Assembly (NCBI GenBank): GCA_014859175.1
Contig: JACUUQ010000002.1
Span: 1 to 39,110 of the forward strand
DNA length: 39,110 nt
Origin: Lutibacter sp.
GTDB lineage: Bacteria > Bacteroidota > Bacteroidia > Flavobacteriales > Flavobacteriaceae
Direction of reading: 5' to 3'
Positions 8,689 through 17,536 of this stretch are shown piece after piece; positions within the stretch are counted from its first letter, which is position 1; every line of letters starts with the position of its first letter. The notes below the pieces were generated by a model. The model worked only from the letters and a program-made list of their open reading frames with translations, was not told the DNA's origin and made no database searches. The position numbers and the translations under genes are program-made.

Positions 8689-10701
8689 TTAATTTTTTTG
8701 TTGCAGCCATTTATAGGTGTCCAATTGCGCTCTTTTTGGTGTTTTTGGAATTACGTCATTTCTCACATTCAAACCATTAGCGTTTAAACTTCTTTTTTTG
8801 GTATTGTCTTCTAATTGAAATTGGATAATTTGCTTTAATTCTTGTTTTAAATCTTCATCTTCAACAGGAAATGCAACTTCAATTCGTTTGTTTAAATTTC
8901 TGCCCATCATATCGGCGGACGATAAATATATTTTTTCTTCTCCGCCGTTTGCAAATTGGTAAATTCTTGCATGTTCCAAAAACATATCCACAATGCGATA
9001 GGCGTTTATGTTTTCGCTAAGCCCTTTAACGCCTGGTTTTAATTTGCAAATTCCCCTTACAAGCAGCGTTATCTTAACTCCGGCAATGCTTGCTTCATAT
9101 AATTTTTCAATAATTACTTTATCGTCAATGCCATTTACTTTCAATGTAATTCCTGATGGTTTCCCGTTTTTGTGATTTTCAATCTCAGTTTCAATAAATT
9201 GCAATAATTGTTCTTTCATTAAAAAACCTGCCACCAATAAATGTTCTGTTGAAGCTTTTTTGTTTTTTGTTTTTAAAAACTTAAAAACCTTGGCAACGTC
9301 TTTTGTATATTTTTTTTCTGAAGTAAAAAATCCGTGATCGGCATATATGGTTGCGGTACTTTCGTTGAAATTTCCTGTTGCCAAATAGCTGTAATTTTTT
9401 GTTGTTTTTTCGTCAATTTGCATGGTTACCAAGGCTATTTTGGCATGGACTTTTAGATTTGGCATGCTATAAATAATTTTTATGCCCGCTTTTTTCATTT
9501 CATTCGCCCAGTGCAAATTGTTATTCTCGTCGAAACGCGCCTTTACTTCAACAAAAACAGTTACTTTTTTGCCATTTTTTGCCGCGCTTATCAACGCGTT
9601 CGCAATTAATGATTGCGCTGAAATTCGATACAAAGTAACTTTAATCTTTGTCACGCGATCGTCAATGGCAGCCTCATTAAAAAATTGCAGCACATAATGA
9701 TAAGAGTGATAAGGGAAATGCAATAGCTGATTTTTTGTATCGATGGCTTCAAAAATTGTTGCTGCTTTCTCGAGCGAAACGTGATTTAAAGCAGGATAAT
9801 TTGGACTTTGAAGCTTTGGTTTTTCCGGATTGGGAAATTTGAACAAATCGAAAAGATTGTGTTGTTTTCCGCCCGCAACCATTTCACTTTTTTTTAATTT
9901 AAAAGTCTTCCTGCAAAAATTAATTTCTTCTTTTGGCATAGCGGCGTCATACAAAAACCGTGTTGGCAATCCCGATTTCCGCTCTTCAATTTTGCCTTTA
10001 ATTTTGTGTATTAAATTCCCTGTGTTTTCATCTTCAATTTTATAATCCTCATCACGGTTCATTTTAATGGCAAAGCACGAAATTATTTTATCTTGCCTGA
10101 AAATTAAATGCAAACAGTTTTTAATAATTTCATCCAATGAAATAATATAGTGATTGTTATCATTATTTTGCAATATTTTAAATCGGTCAAGCTTATCGGA
10201 TGGAATGTTGATGTACGCATACTTATCCTGTCCGTTCTTCGATTTTAATTTAACAAAGAAATATAGGCTTCGGTTGTTCAAAAAATAGTTTTTCGGGATG
10301 TCGTTTTGAATAAAAACAATTTGGATAAATGATAAAATAGTGCTTTTAAAATAGCGCTCCGTTTCATTTTTATGGCAATCCAATAAAGTTTGGCCTTCAT
10401 AAACCAGGATATTATTTTGTGACAATTCCGGAATTATTTCCGACCTCCAAATTTTCCCAAACCCTTCTTGTTGGTAATTCACCTCTTTTAAAATAGCGCT
10501 TAACAAACTCTTTTTGTCGGAAGATTTGTCAATGGACAAACGATTGATTTTTACCCTAAAAAACTCATCAAGATTAGAGGAGTGGATGGCCAAAAATTTA
10601 ATTCGTTCATACAATTGGTTGTTTATGTCCGATGCTTCTTCCAATAAACATTGATTAAAAGAAAGCCAAGAAATTTCGGAAGGAATAAAATTTTTGTTCA
10701 T
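8689..10701 (-). CDS. ppk1: polyphosphate kinase 1
   Basis: NLDEFFRVKINRL, DDRVTKIKVTLYRIS, VFVEVKARFDENNNLHWANEMKKAGIKIIYSMPNLKVHAKIALV, YLATGNFNESTATIYADHGFFT, LSSADMMGRNLNKRIEVAFPV. Start placed at MNKNFIPSEISWLSFNQ (10701); the longer ORF start at 10818 would translate through a terminator-like hairpin. Confidence 0.95.
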   Translation of the reverse strand: MNKNFIPSEISWLSFNQCLLEEASDINNQLYERIKFLAIHSSNLDEFFRVKINRLSIDKSSDKKSLLSAILKEVNYQQEGFGKIWRSEIIPELSQNNILVYEGQTLLDCHKNETERYFKSTILSFIQIVFIQNDIPKNYFLNNRSLYFFVKLKSKNGQDKYAYINIPSDKLDRFKILQNNDNNHYIISLDEIIKNCLHLIFRQDKIISCFAIKMNRDEDYKIEDENTGNLIHKIKGKIEERKSGLPTRFLYDAAMPKEEINFCRKTFKLKKSEMVAGGKQHNLFDLFKFPNPEKPKLQSPNYPALNHVSLEKAATIFEAIDTKNQLLHFPYHSYHYVLQFFNEAAIDDRVTKIKVTLYRISAQSLIANALISAAKNGKKVTVFVEVKARFDENNNLHWANEMKKAGIKIIYSMPNLKVHAKIALVTMQIDEKTTKNYSYLATGNFNESTATIYADHGFFTSEKKYTKDVAKVFKFLKTKNKKASTEHLLVAGFLMKEQLLQFIETEIENHKNGKPSGITLKVNGIDDKVIIEKLYEASIAGVKITLLVRGICKLKPGVKGLSENINAYRIVDMFLEHARIYQFANGGEEKIYLSSADMMGRNLNKRIEVAFPVEDEDLKQELKQIIQFQLEDNTKKRSLNANGLNVRNDVIPKTPKRAQLDTYKWLQQKN

Positions 10702-10756
10702 CAAAATAATTTTAATTTGTTTGGCATTATTTATTGATTTCATTTTTGGCATAACC

Positions 10757-10801
10757 AAAAAAAAACATTTGCTGAAATTTGTAAAATAAAATTTCAGCAA
10801 A
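10757..10801 (-). terminator. Rho-independent terminator or attenuator upstream of ppk1
   Basis: Perfect 13-bp arms TTTGCTGAAATTT (10768-10780) / AAATTTCAGCAAA (10789-10801), 8-nt loop, followed on the minus strand by T9. Confidence 0.75.
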
Positions 10802-10814
10802 GCAATAAATGAGT

Positions 10815-10958
10815 TCATTTTTTTTTGTCGTAAAATAAAATGGCAATAATTATAAATCCAATTCCTGTAAGTGCGGGAGGTAAAATTTTAGCGGTTACAC
10901 CAATAAAAATCATTGCGATGGCGATAATGACAAGTGCGATGGTTAAATAATTTTTCAT
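10815..10958 (-). CDS. small (47-aa) membrane protein
   Basis: ATG at 10958: MKNYLTIALVIIAIAMIFIGVTAKILPPALTGIGFIIIAILFYDKKK-stop. Two hydrophobic segments and a lysine tail. Not in the supplied ORF track. Confidence 0.55.
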   Translation of the reverse strand: MKNYLTIALVIIAIAMIFIGVTAKILPPALTGIGFIIIAILFYDKKK

Positions 10959-10996
10959 TTTTATATTTTTAATAATTGTGTTTAAAACTATCTTAT

Positions 10997-12508
10997 TTAA
11001 AGTGTATCAGGATATAATTCTTGGTAAGAAATTAATTTATTTGGTCCCATTCTGTGTAAAATGTGCTTTTTGTTAATTTCTTCGGATTTTGACAACCCTG
11101 CGGCCGCCAGCATTTCCACAAAACTATGGACAATATTTTTATGGTAATTTGCAACCCTTATGTATTTTTCGTTTACATCCAGCCCTTTCATTAAACTTTT
11201 ATTTTGTGTTGCCACGCCAACCGGGCATTTATTGGTGTTGCACTGCAATGCTTGAATGCAGCCAATGGCCATCATCATAGCGCGTGCGCTGTTAATGCCA
11301 TCGGCACCCAATGCAATTAAACGAATTATATGAAATGCCGAAAACACTTTGCCCGAAGCGATTACCTTGATGTCTGATCTTAAACCGTATTTTTTTAACG
11401 TATCCGACACAAAACTCAATCCTTCGCGCAATGGCAAACCCAATGAGTTCGAAAATTCGACAGGCGCTGCGCCAGTGCCGCCTTCACCTCCGTCAACAGT
11501 GATAAAATCAGGTGAAATATTTGTTTTTTTCATCGCTTCGCATAATTCTGTAAACTCTTCTTTACTTCCAATGCAAAGTTTAAATCCGATAGGTTTTCCA
11601 CCGGAAAGTTCTCTTAATTGTTGAATAAAATGCATCAACCCTTCTGCATCCCAAAAAGCGGTGTGGTATGGGGGTGAATGAACATCCGTAAAGGGTTTTA
11701 CACCTCTTATTTTCGCTATTTCTTCGGTGTTTTTTGCAGCCGGCAAAATGCCGCCATGACCTGGTTTGGCGCCTTGAGAAAGCTTAATTTCAATCATTTT
11801 AACATTTTCTTGCAGCGAATTTTTTTTGAAAGTGTCTTCACAAAAATTTCCTTCGGCAGTTCTGCAGCCAAAATAACCGGTTCCCACTTGCCAAATTAAA
11901 TCTCCGCCGCCTTCTAAATGATACGGACTTATGCCGCCTTCACCCGTGTTATGGGCAAACTCGCCCAATTTTGCGCCTTTATTTAAGGCCAATACCGCAT
12001 TTTGGCTTAAAGCGCCAAAACTCATGGCGGAAATATTTAAAATGCTTGAACTGTAAGGTTGTTTACAATCTTTTCCGCCAATAGTTATTCTCGGATTTTG
12101 GTCAACATCATCCGCTTTTTTTGGGTACATAGAATGTGCCATGCATTCATAACCAACCCTATACACATCAGATTTGGTTCCAAAAGGCGTGGTGTCGTTT
12201 TCGTTTTTGGCTCTTGCGTAAATTAAAGACCTAAACATTCTGTTCACTGGCGTTCCTTCGGTATCAGTTTCCACAAAATACTGCTGAATTTCAGGTCGAA
12301 ATGATTCCAGTAAATACCTTAAATGGCCAATAACAGGAAAATTATTTTTTATGGTATGTTTTTTTTGAAGAATGTCACTTATCCCAACTAAAATTAATGG
12401 AGTAACGACAATTAAACTCCACAAAATTGGGGTCCAAAATATTGAAGTTATGACAATGATCAATAAAGTGAATATTGCTGTTTTAATAAAAATTTCTCTT
12501 GGTTTCAT
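10997..12508 (-). CDS. FMN-binding glutamate synthase-related protein (GltB central/FMN domain type)
   Basis: ISAMSFGALSQNAVLALNKGA, NTGEGGISPYH, GAKPGHGGILPA, DGGEGGTGAAPVEF, CNTNKCPVGVATQ; N-terminal TM segments. Confidence 0.92.
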   Translation of the reverse strand: MKPREIFIKTAIFTLLIIVITSIFWTPILWSLIVVTPLILVGISDILQKKHTIKNNFPVIGHLRYLLESFRPEIQQYFVETDTEGTPVNRMFRSLIYARAKNENDTTPFGTKSDVYRVGYECMAHSMYPKKADDVDQNPRITIGGKDCKQPYSSSILNISAMSFGALSQNAVLALNKGAKLGEFAHNTGEGGISPYHLEGGGDLIWQVGTGYFGCRTAEGNFCEDTFKKNSLQENVKMIEIKLSQGAKPGHGGILPAAKNTEEIAKIRGVKPFTDVHSPPYHTAFWDAEGLMHFIQQLRELSGGKPIGFKLCIGSKEEFTELCEAMKKTNISPDFITVDGGEGGTGAAPVEFSNSLGLPLREGLSFVSDTLKKYGLRSDIKVIASGKVFSAFHIIRLIALGADGINSARAMMMAIGCIQALQCNTNKCPVGVATQNKSLMKGLDVNEKYIRVANYHKNIVHSFVEMLAAAGLSKSEEINKKHILHRMGPNKLISYQELYPDTL

Positions 12509-12630
12509 GAGGTAAATGTTGATTTTTTCGATTTTTGATTAATTAACAAGCGTTTGGCTTAAAATGGCGCAAACGCAACAAAATAGACTGATTCTTAAGT
12601 TTTTCCTGACAGTTTTTTAACGGTAATTTT

Positions 12631-15600
12631 TTAAAACCCAAAACCGATCCCGAACATAAATCTGCCCCCGTCATCTGAACTGAAATAGGAAGTTTGAAGC
12701 GTAAACAAACCTGCTCCGTTGGCAAAAATTCCGCCGCCAACAGACGAATGCCAATTGTTTGAATTTTCGTTGTTTAACCAAACCCTGCCATAATCAAATC
12801 CGCTAAAAATCCCGAATTTAGCAGGAACCAGCCCAGCGTTAAATTTGAACAAATTCAAACGCAAGTCGGTATTTTGATAATAAGCGCTTTTACCCGAAAA
12901 TCGCTCGTTTCTGTAACCTCTTAACCCGTTTTTTCCCCCAACGCTTGCCGCCTGGTAAAATTCAAAATTTGAATTTGACAGGATATTTCCTTTCCAAAGG
13001 GTAGATAAAGTCAGTATTTCATTTTTGAGTATTGGATAATCCAGTTGCAAGGACGGACTTATATAAGCGTAGTTTTTTTCACTTTTTTCTAGATTCGTTT
13101 TCCAGCCTGCAGTAATGTTAAATGCTATTCCCAATGTTGGAAATGCGCTGTTGTTTTTGTTTATAAAGCTGTAACCAGTTTCAACGCCCATAAATTTTTT
13201 GGCATCTAAATCCTTCTGCGAAAGGGTTTCTTCCACAAAACGATTGTCGTTATCGTTAGGTTTTATATATTCAAAAGGAACGCTTATATTCCACAAACTT
13301 CCAACGCGCCCGTGTTTTATAAGCGATAATTTTGCCTGAAATTGCTCAAGCCTTGTTCTGTAATATTCAATGTTTAAATCATCTTCCAAATTAACGGTTT
13401 CGTTTCCGAATCCAAAAAAGTTTTGGCTAAAGGCCGGCGTTGTGTACAAGGTTTCCATCCCTAAATTGAATTCGCCTACAATATTTGCAAACTCCCCTTT
13501 ATAACTTACTTCAAAACCATTGGTTGCTGTAAAATATTGAGCGCCAAAAGTGTGTTTTTGCGAAAACGGATTATTTTCAAAATTGAATTTGGTGAAATGG
13601 GCTACGGCGCCAATTTGAAAACCGTCATCCGGATTGTAGCCAATAGCCGGTAAAATTTGTCGCAGGTTGTGCTTAAATTTATAGTGGTCAAAATTGTTGA
13701 TTTCATAATTGTCCGTCAGTGTTGTTTTTGCCTCTTTTCCCTCGAAAATGCTTTCTTTGGTTTTGTAATCGTAAATTTGGATTTTCGCCGGATTTTCTAT
13801 CGTATAGGTATCTTTGTTTTGGCCACCGATAATAAGGATTTTTATAGTGGCTTTTCCGTCGCCATTCACTATAAAATAGTCGGTGTCGTCCAAGCCATAC
13901 AACCAAATTTCTTTTGTGGTTTCAGGAGAAAATGTTTTTTCGTACACCAAATCTTTATCACTTAAATTTTTCTTGCTTCTGATTACTTTGATATGTGTTT
14001 TGCCATTTTCCAATCGCGTAATTTCAAAAATATCGTCTTTATTTGTTCCGATAATAATGGCGTTTTTGTTTAAAATATTGTAATATTCCTTAGCCCAAGA
14101 AGCAATGTGATTTCTCCTTTTCTTTAAATTGGATTTAATGCTTTTTATGTTTTTGTCTTTTAATTCCGACGGGAAATTGGCGAACGCATTTTCAAGGGCT
14201 TCATCGGTTAAATGTTGTTCCAAAAAGTTGGCTTCTGCAAGCCATTCTTCTAAGCTTGACTGGTTGATGAGCGTCATATCGGTTTTATAAATCACCTGAT
14301 TAAAGGTTTTTATATTTTTGATATCCTCGCCAAACGACTGCATCAGTCGAAGCGCCGGAACCAAATTGGTGGTTGCCTGCGTTAAAAATCCGTCGAATTT
14401 CGGAAATGCCTGGTCGCGGTCCCTTGGAATGGGAGCATAGGTAATAGTGCCATTATCGTTTTTGTAAGTTGCCCAGCGGTATTGGTCTTCATGCCGGTCC
14501 CAGTCGCCCAGCCACATATCAAACAAACGGGTTTTTATGTATTGGCTGTGGTCAATCTGATATTTTTCATCCTTCATCAAATTGTTCATCACCTGGTCAG
14601 TAGTAACTATATCATCGGGATTTCCAAAGGAAGACAAATGCTTAAAATCTTTGGTTGATCGTTCTTCAAAAAGAAACAAATCATCGCCAATTGTTTCATT
14701 ATATTGTTGCAAAGCCGATTGTTTTGGTACATAAAATATTTTGGAATTGCTGTGATAAACGCCAACTATATCCGACAAATTTCCGGTAACTAAAGCGGCA
14801 AAGGGATAAGATGTGGTATAAAAGTCCATTAAAAAACGTTCTGCAACCGTATTTTCAAATTGGTCTTTCATATAATTTTCCTGAAAAGCTTTCACTTGAA
14901 TAAACTGCGTGGCGCTTTTTCGCAACCTTCTCATTACATACTCTTTGCCGTCTTTATCTTCTAAGCGCAAGGAAACAGATTGGTTTCCGCCTCCCAATTT
15001 AACGGGTGTCAATCCGCCATAAAGCGTGTCGAGATTAACGACAGGGAAGGTAAATTTTTTGAGATACAAATCCTTGTAATGATGTTGTTTCTTGTTTTTG
15101 GAAGCAGTATTATCAGTGTAAATTGAAGCTTTTATTGTTGAGGTTTCAGGAAATTGATAAATCTTATTTTCCTTTTGGCCAATTTCTGAACTGCGAATGA
15201 TTTTTGAATGAATCAGCTTGTTTTCAGCATCAAAAAATGCTACTTGCTGTTTATGTGGCTGAATGTTTAAAATTGCAAAACCCAAACCGGCATAGCCAAA
15301 AGTGGTTGTGTCATTTTTAAAATGGCGCACCGAATTAACCTTTGATCCTGATCCGCTTATTATTTGCGGAATATTTTTATGCACCAAATATTGTAAATTA
15401 TGCTCGTGGCCCGACACCACAATCACATCCTCTTTATATTCCTGCAATATGGTGGTAATTTTATTGGACAATTCCCTGTAAAGCGGAAAATTCAAATCGG
15501 TGGGAGAAGCGCCGGAAGTTCTTCTTATTACATTGATTGGAATATTTAAAATGGGCAATCCAAATTGGTTAAATGCATATTGTCCGCCGTGATTTCCATT

Positions 15601-16275
15601 GCTGTCCAACGGATGGTGGATTGCTAAAATGATGGTTTTTCCCTGATTTTTATTCACCAAAGATTTAAATTCCTCAAAGAATTTTAAACGGGTTTTTATG
15701 TTGCAATTGTCGTTAATTTTGGGATGTTTGTCCCAATCTGTAATATACCATTCTGAATCAACGGTTATTATTGTGATAGCATCTGTAACTTCATAACTTG
15801 TTAACGGACAGCCATCTTCGGGAAGAAAACTATTTTTGCCCAAAGCTTCATCAACCATTTTTTCCTGTGCTCTTAAACCGTCAACGCCAGAATACCAATC
15901 GTGGTTTCCCGGAATGAAAATTACCTTGCCTTTAAAATTTTTCGCAGCTTTTATTTGCGCTTGCAACGCTTCTTCGGCTTTTTGTCTATTGATGTCGGTT
16001 TTATTTTCGGGCATTCCATTCGGATAAATATTGTCGCCCAAAAAAAGCAATACATCTTCTTTTTTTGAATTTTTAATACGCTCGTTTAAAGCATTTAAAG
16101 CTTCAGAAACTTGGTCGTTTTCAAGATATCCTGCATCGCCCACCAAATAAATATTGGTTCCCGGCAACATAGTTTCAGTAATTAAATTTGCTGTTTGTGT
16201 TTTATCAAAAGTGGCACAAGAGAGCACTAAAAGGTTTGATACAAGCAATAAAAATAGTTTGGCTGTATTTTTCAT
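12631..16275 (-). CDS. multidomain protein: metallophosphoesterase, kinase-like middle region, BamA/TamA-type surface-antigen beta-barrel
   Basis: LVGDAGY, FLGDNIYPNGMP, IPGNHDWYSG, SGHEHNLQYLV metallophosphatase motifs. Middle region SVSLRLEDKDGKEYVMRRLRKSA...LFDMWLGDWDRHEDQYRW...YAPIPRDRDQAFPKF. C-terminal barrel GGKNGLRGYRNERFSGKSAYYQNTDLRLNLF...FMFGIGFGF. Confidence 0.85.
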   Translation of the reverse strand: MKNTAKLFLLLVSNLLVLSCATFDKTQTANLITETMLPGTNIYLVGDAGYLENDQVSEALNALNERIKNSKKEDVLLFLGDNIYPNGMPENKTDINRQKAEEALQAQIKAAKNFKGKVIFIPGNHDWYSGVDGLRAQEKMVDEALGKNSFLPEDGCPLTSYEVTDAITIITVDSEWYITDWDKHPKINDNCNIKTRLKFFEEFKSLVNKNQGKTIILAIHHPLDSNGNHGGQYAFNQFGLPILNIPINVIRRTSGASPTDLNFPLYRELSNKITTILQEYKEDVIVVSGHEHNLQYLVHKNIPQIISGSGSKVNSVRHFKNDTTTFGYAGLGFAILNIQPHKQQVAFFDAENKLIHSKIIRSSEIGQKENKIYQFPETSTIKASIYTDNTASKNKKQHHYKDLYLKKFTFPVVNLDTLYGGLTPVKLGGGNQSVSLRLEDKDGKEYVMRRLRKSATQFIQVKAFQENYMKDQFENTVAERFLMDFYTTSYPFAALVTGNLSDIVGVYHSNSKIFYVPKQSALQQYNETIGDDLFLFEERSTKDFKHLSSFGNPDDIVTTDQVMNNLMKDEKYQIDHSQYIKTRLFDMWLGDWDRHEDQYRWATYKNDNGTITYAPIPRDRDQAFPKFDGFLTQATTNLVPALRLMQSFGEDIKNIKTFNQVIYKTDMTLINQSSLEEWLAEANFLEQHLTDEALENAFANFPSELKDKNIKSIKSNLKKRRNHIASWAKEYYNILNKNAIIIGTNKDDIFEITRLENGKTHIKVIRSKKNLSDKDLVYEKTFSPETTKEIWLYGLDDTDYFIVNGDGKATIKILIIGGQNKDTYTIENPAKIQIYDYKTKESIFEGKEAKTTLTDNYEINNFDHYKFKHNLRQILPAIGYNPDDGFQIGAVAHFTKFNFENNPFSQKHTFGAQYFTATNGFEVSYKGEFANIVGEFNLGMETLYTTPAFSQNFFGFGNETVNLEDDLNIEYYRTRLEQFQAKLSLIKHGRVGSLWNISVPFEYIKPNDNDNRFVEETLSQKDLDAKKFMGVETGYSFINKNNSAFPTLGIAFNITAGWKTNLEKSEKNYAYISPSLQLDYPILKNEILTLSTLWKGNILSNSNFEFYQAASVGGKNGLRGYRNERFSGKSAYYQNTDLRLNLFKFNAGLVPAKFGIFSGFDYGRVWLNNENSNNWHSSVGGGIFANGAGLFTLQTSYFSSDDGGRFMFGIGFGF

Positions 16276-16284
16276 TTTTTAAAT

Positions 16285-16845
16285 TTAATTTAACTTTTCA
16301 AGAATATCGGCCATTTTTGAACGCTTCTTATAATCAGGATCAAAATGGCGCCAAATAATTTTCATTTCTTTGGAAATAATAAAGGTAGCAGGAATTGGCA
16401 ATTGTTCCGTGTCATCACTATGGCTTTCTTTTAATTTAGCGATCAAAACAGTGTTGTACATCATACGCATCATTTTATTCGGAAGAAAAAGTACGTCGAA
16501 GGCTTCCGCTATTTTGTAATCTTCATCAAATAAAATGGTAAATTCTGCTCCTGTTTTTTCTATGGTTTTTTTGATGAATTCCGATTTTTCCGGAGTGACA
16601 ACAACTACAGAAGCGCCTTTTACATAAATTTTATGGAACTGATCTTGTAGCGATTTTAAATGTTTGTTGCAAAACGGACACCATTGTCCGCGTATAAAAA
16701 TCAACACCACGTTGCCGTTTTTTACGGCGGCGCTTAATGTGTAGGTGTTGTCAAAAATATCTTTTGCGATAAAATTGGGTACGGTTGCGCCAACTTCTAA
16801 TCCTTTTGCCTGGTTTACTGATTTGAAATTTTTGTTTGGGCCCAT
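16285..16845 (-). CDS. peroxiredoxin-like (AhpC/TSA) protein
   Basis: IFIRGQWCPFCNKHLKSLQDQ thioredoxin-fold active site. Start chosen at MGPNKNF (16845). Confidence 0.87.
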   Translation of the reverse strand: MGPNKNFKSVNQAKGLEVGATVPNFIAKDIFDNTYTLSAAVKNGNVVLIFIRGQWCPFCNKHLKSLQDQFHKIYVKGASVVVVTPEKSEFIKKTIEKTGAEFTILFDEDYKIAEAFDVLFLPNKMMRMMYNTVLIAKLKESHSDDTEQLPIPATFIISKEMKIIWRHFDPDYKKRSKMADILEKLN

Positions 16846-16865
16846 AATTTTTATTTTTTTTGAAT

Positions 16866-17534
16866 TTAAATTAAATTTACTTTTCTTCTTTTCCAAAACA
16901 GATTAATGAGTTGAACAAGCGCCAATCCTGAAAATAGCATAGCGAAAACAATGTTCAGGTATTTGCCGACCTCCGCCTTTTTGTCGATTAAAAAATAATT
17001 GCCGGCTTGCGCAAAAAGCATCATTCCTGCAAAGGTTCCCAAAAGTGCGCCCACAATAAAAATATTGTTTTGATTGGTATTGGGTTTTACTTTTTCTGTC
17101 CTAAATAAATAAAGATAAATTCCTGACCAATAAGGCCATTGCATAAAATTTAGGCTATTTAGCGCCAATCCCAAAACAAAAGGAAATTGGGCCAATTGCA
17201 GTTGCGACAAACTAAAATTTTTCTCATTTTCAAGGTTAGAATAAAAATAAATGGCAATGCTTGAAAAGAAAACAATCGTAAAAATGTCAATGAACAAGAG
17301 TAAACTTTTTTGTTCAACCAGCCATTTTGCGCCAAAAGCAGCTATTTTTAACACAAAAAATTCAACAGCCACAATACCTAAAATGTATGCGGCCACAGGC
17401 CAATTGCCCTTTTCCAGCAATATTTGCAAACCAACAACATTCAGATATCCCAGCGGCAGTGTACCCAATAGGCTTATAAAAAAACCTAAAGCAATGGGAT
17501 TCCTTTTGGATGCAAAATATTTTAAAATAGTCAT
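16866..17534 (-). CDS. LysE-family-like membrane transporter
   Basis: Polytopic; GFFISLLGTLPLGYLNVVGLQILLEKG resembles the LysE N-terminal segment. Confidence 0.65.
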   Translation of the reverse strand: MTILKYFASKRNPIALGFFISLLGTLPLGYLNVVGLQILLEKGNWPVAAYILGIVAVEFFVLKIAAFGAKWLVEQKSLLLFIDIFTIVFFSSIAIYFYSNLENEKNFSLSQLQLAQFPFVLGLALNSLNFMQWPYWSGIYLYLFRTEKVKPNTNQNNIFIVGALLGTFAGMMLFAQAGNYFLIDKKAEVGKYLNIVFAMLFSGLALVQLINLFWKRRKVNLI

Positions 17535-17536
17535 TC

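Noticed and set aside
10702-10818. N-terminal extension of the ppk1 ORF (MNSFIALLKFYFTNFSKCFFLVMPKMKSINNAKQIKIIL)
   Set aside because: It spans a terminator hairpin and T-tract and does not resemble a PPK1 N-terminus; a start at 10701 is more plausible.
12543-12740. 65-aa minus-strand ORF overlapping the 3' end of the barrel protein
   Set aside because: Out-of-frame overlap with a well-supported gene; no recognisable motif.
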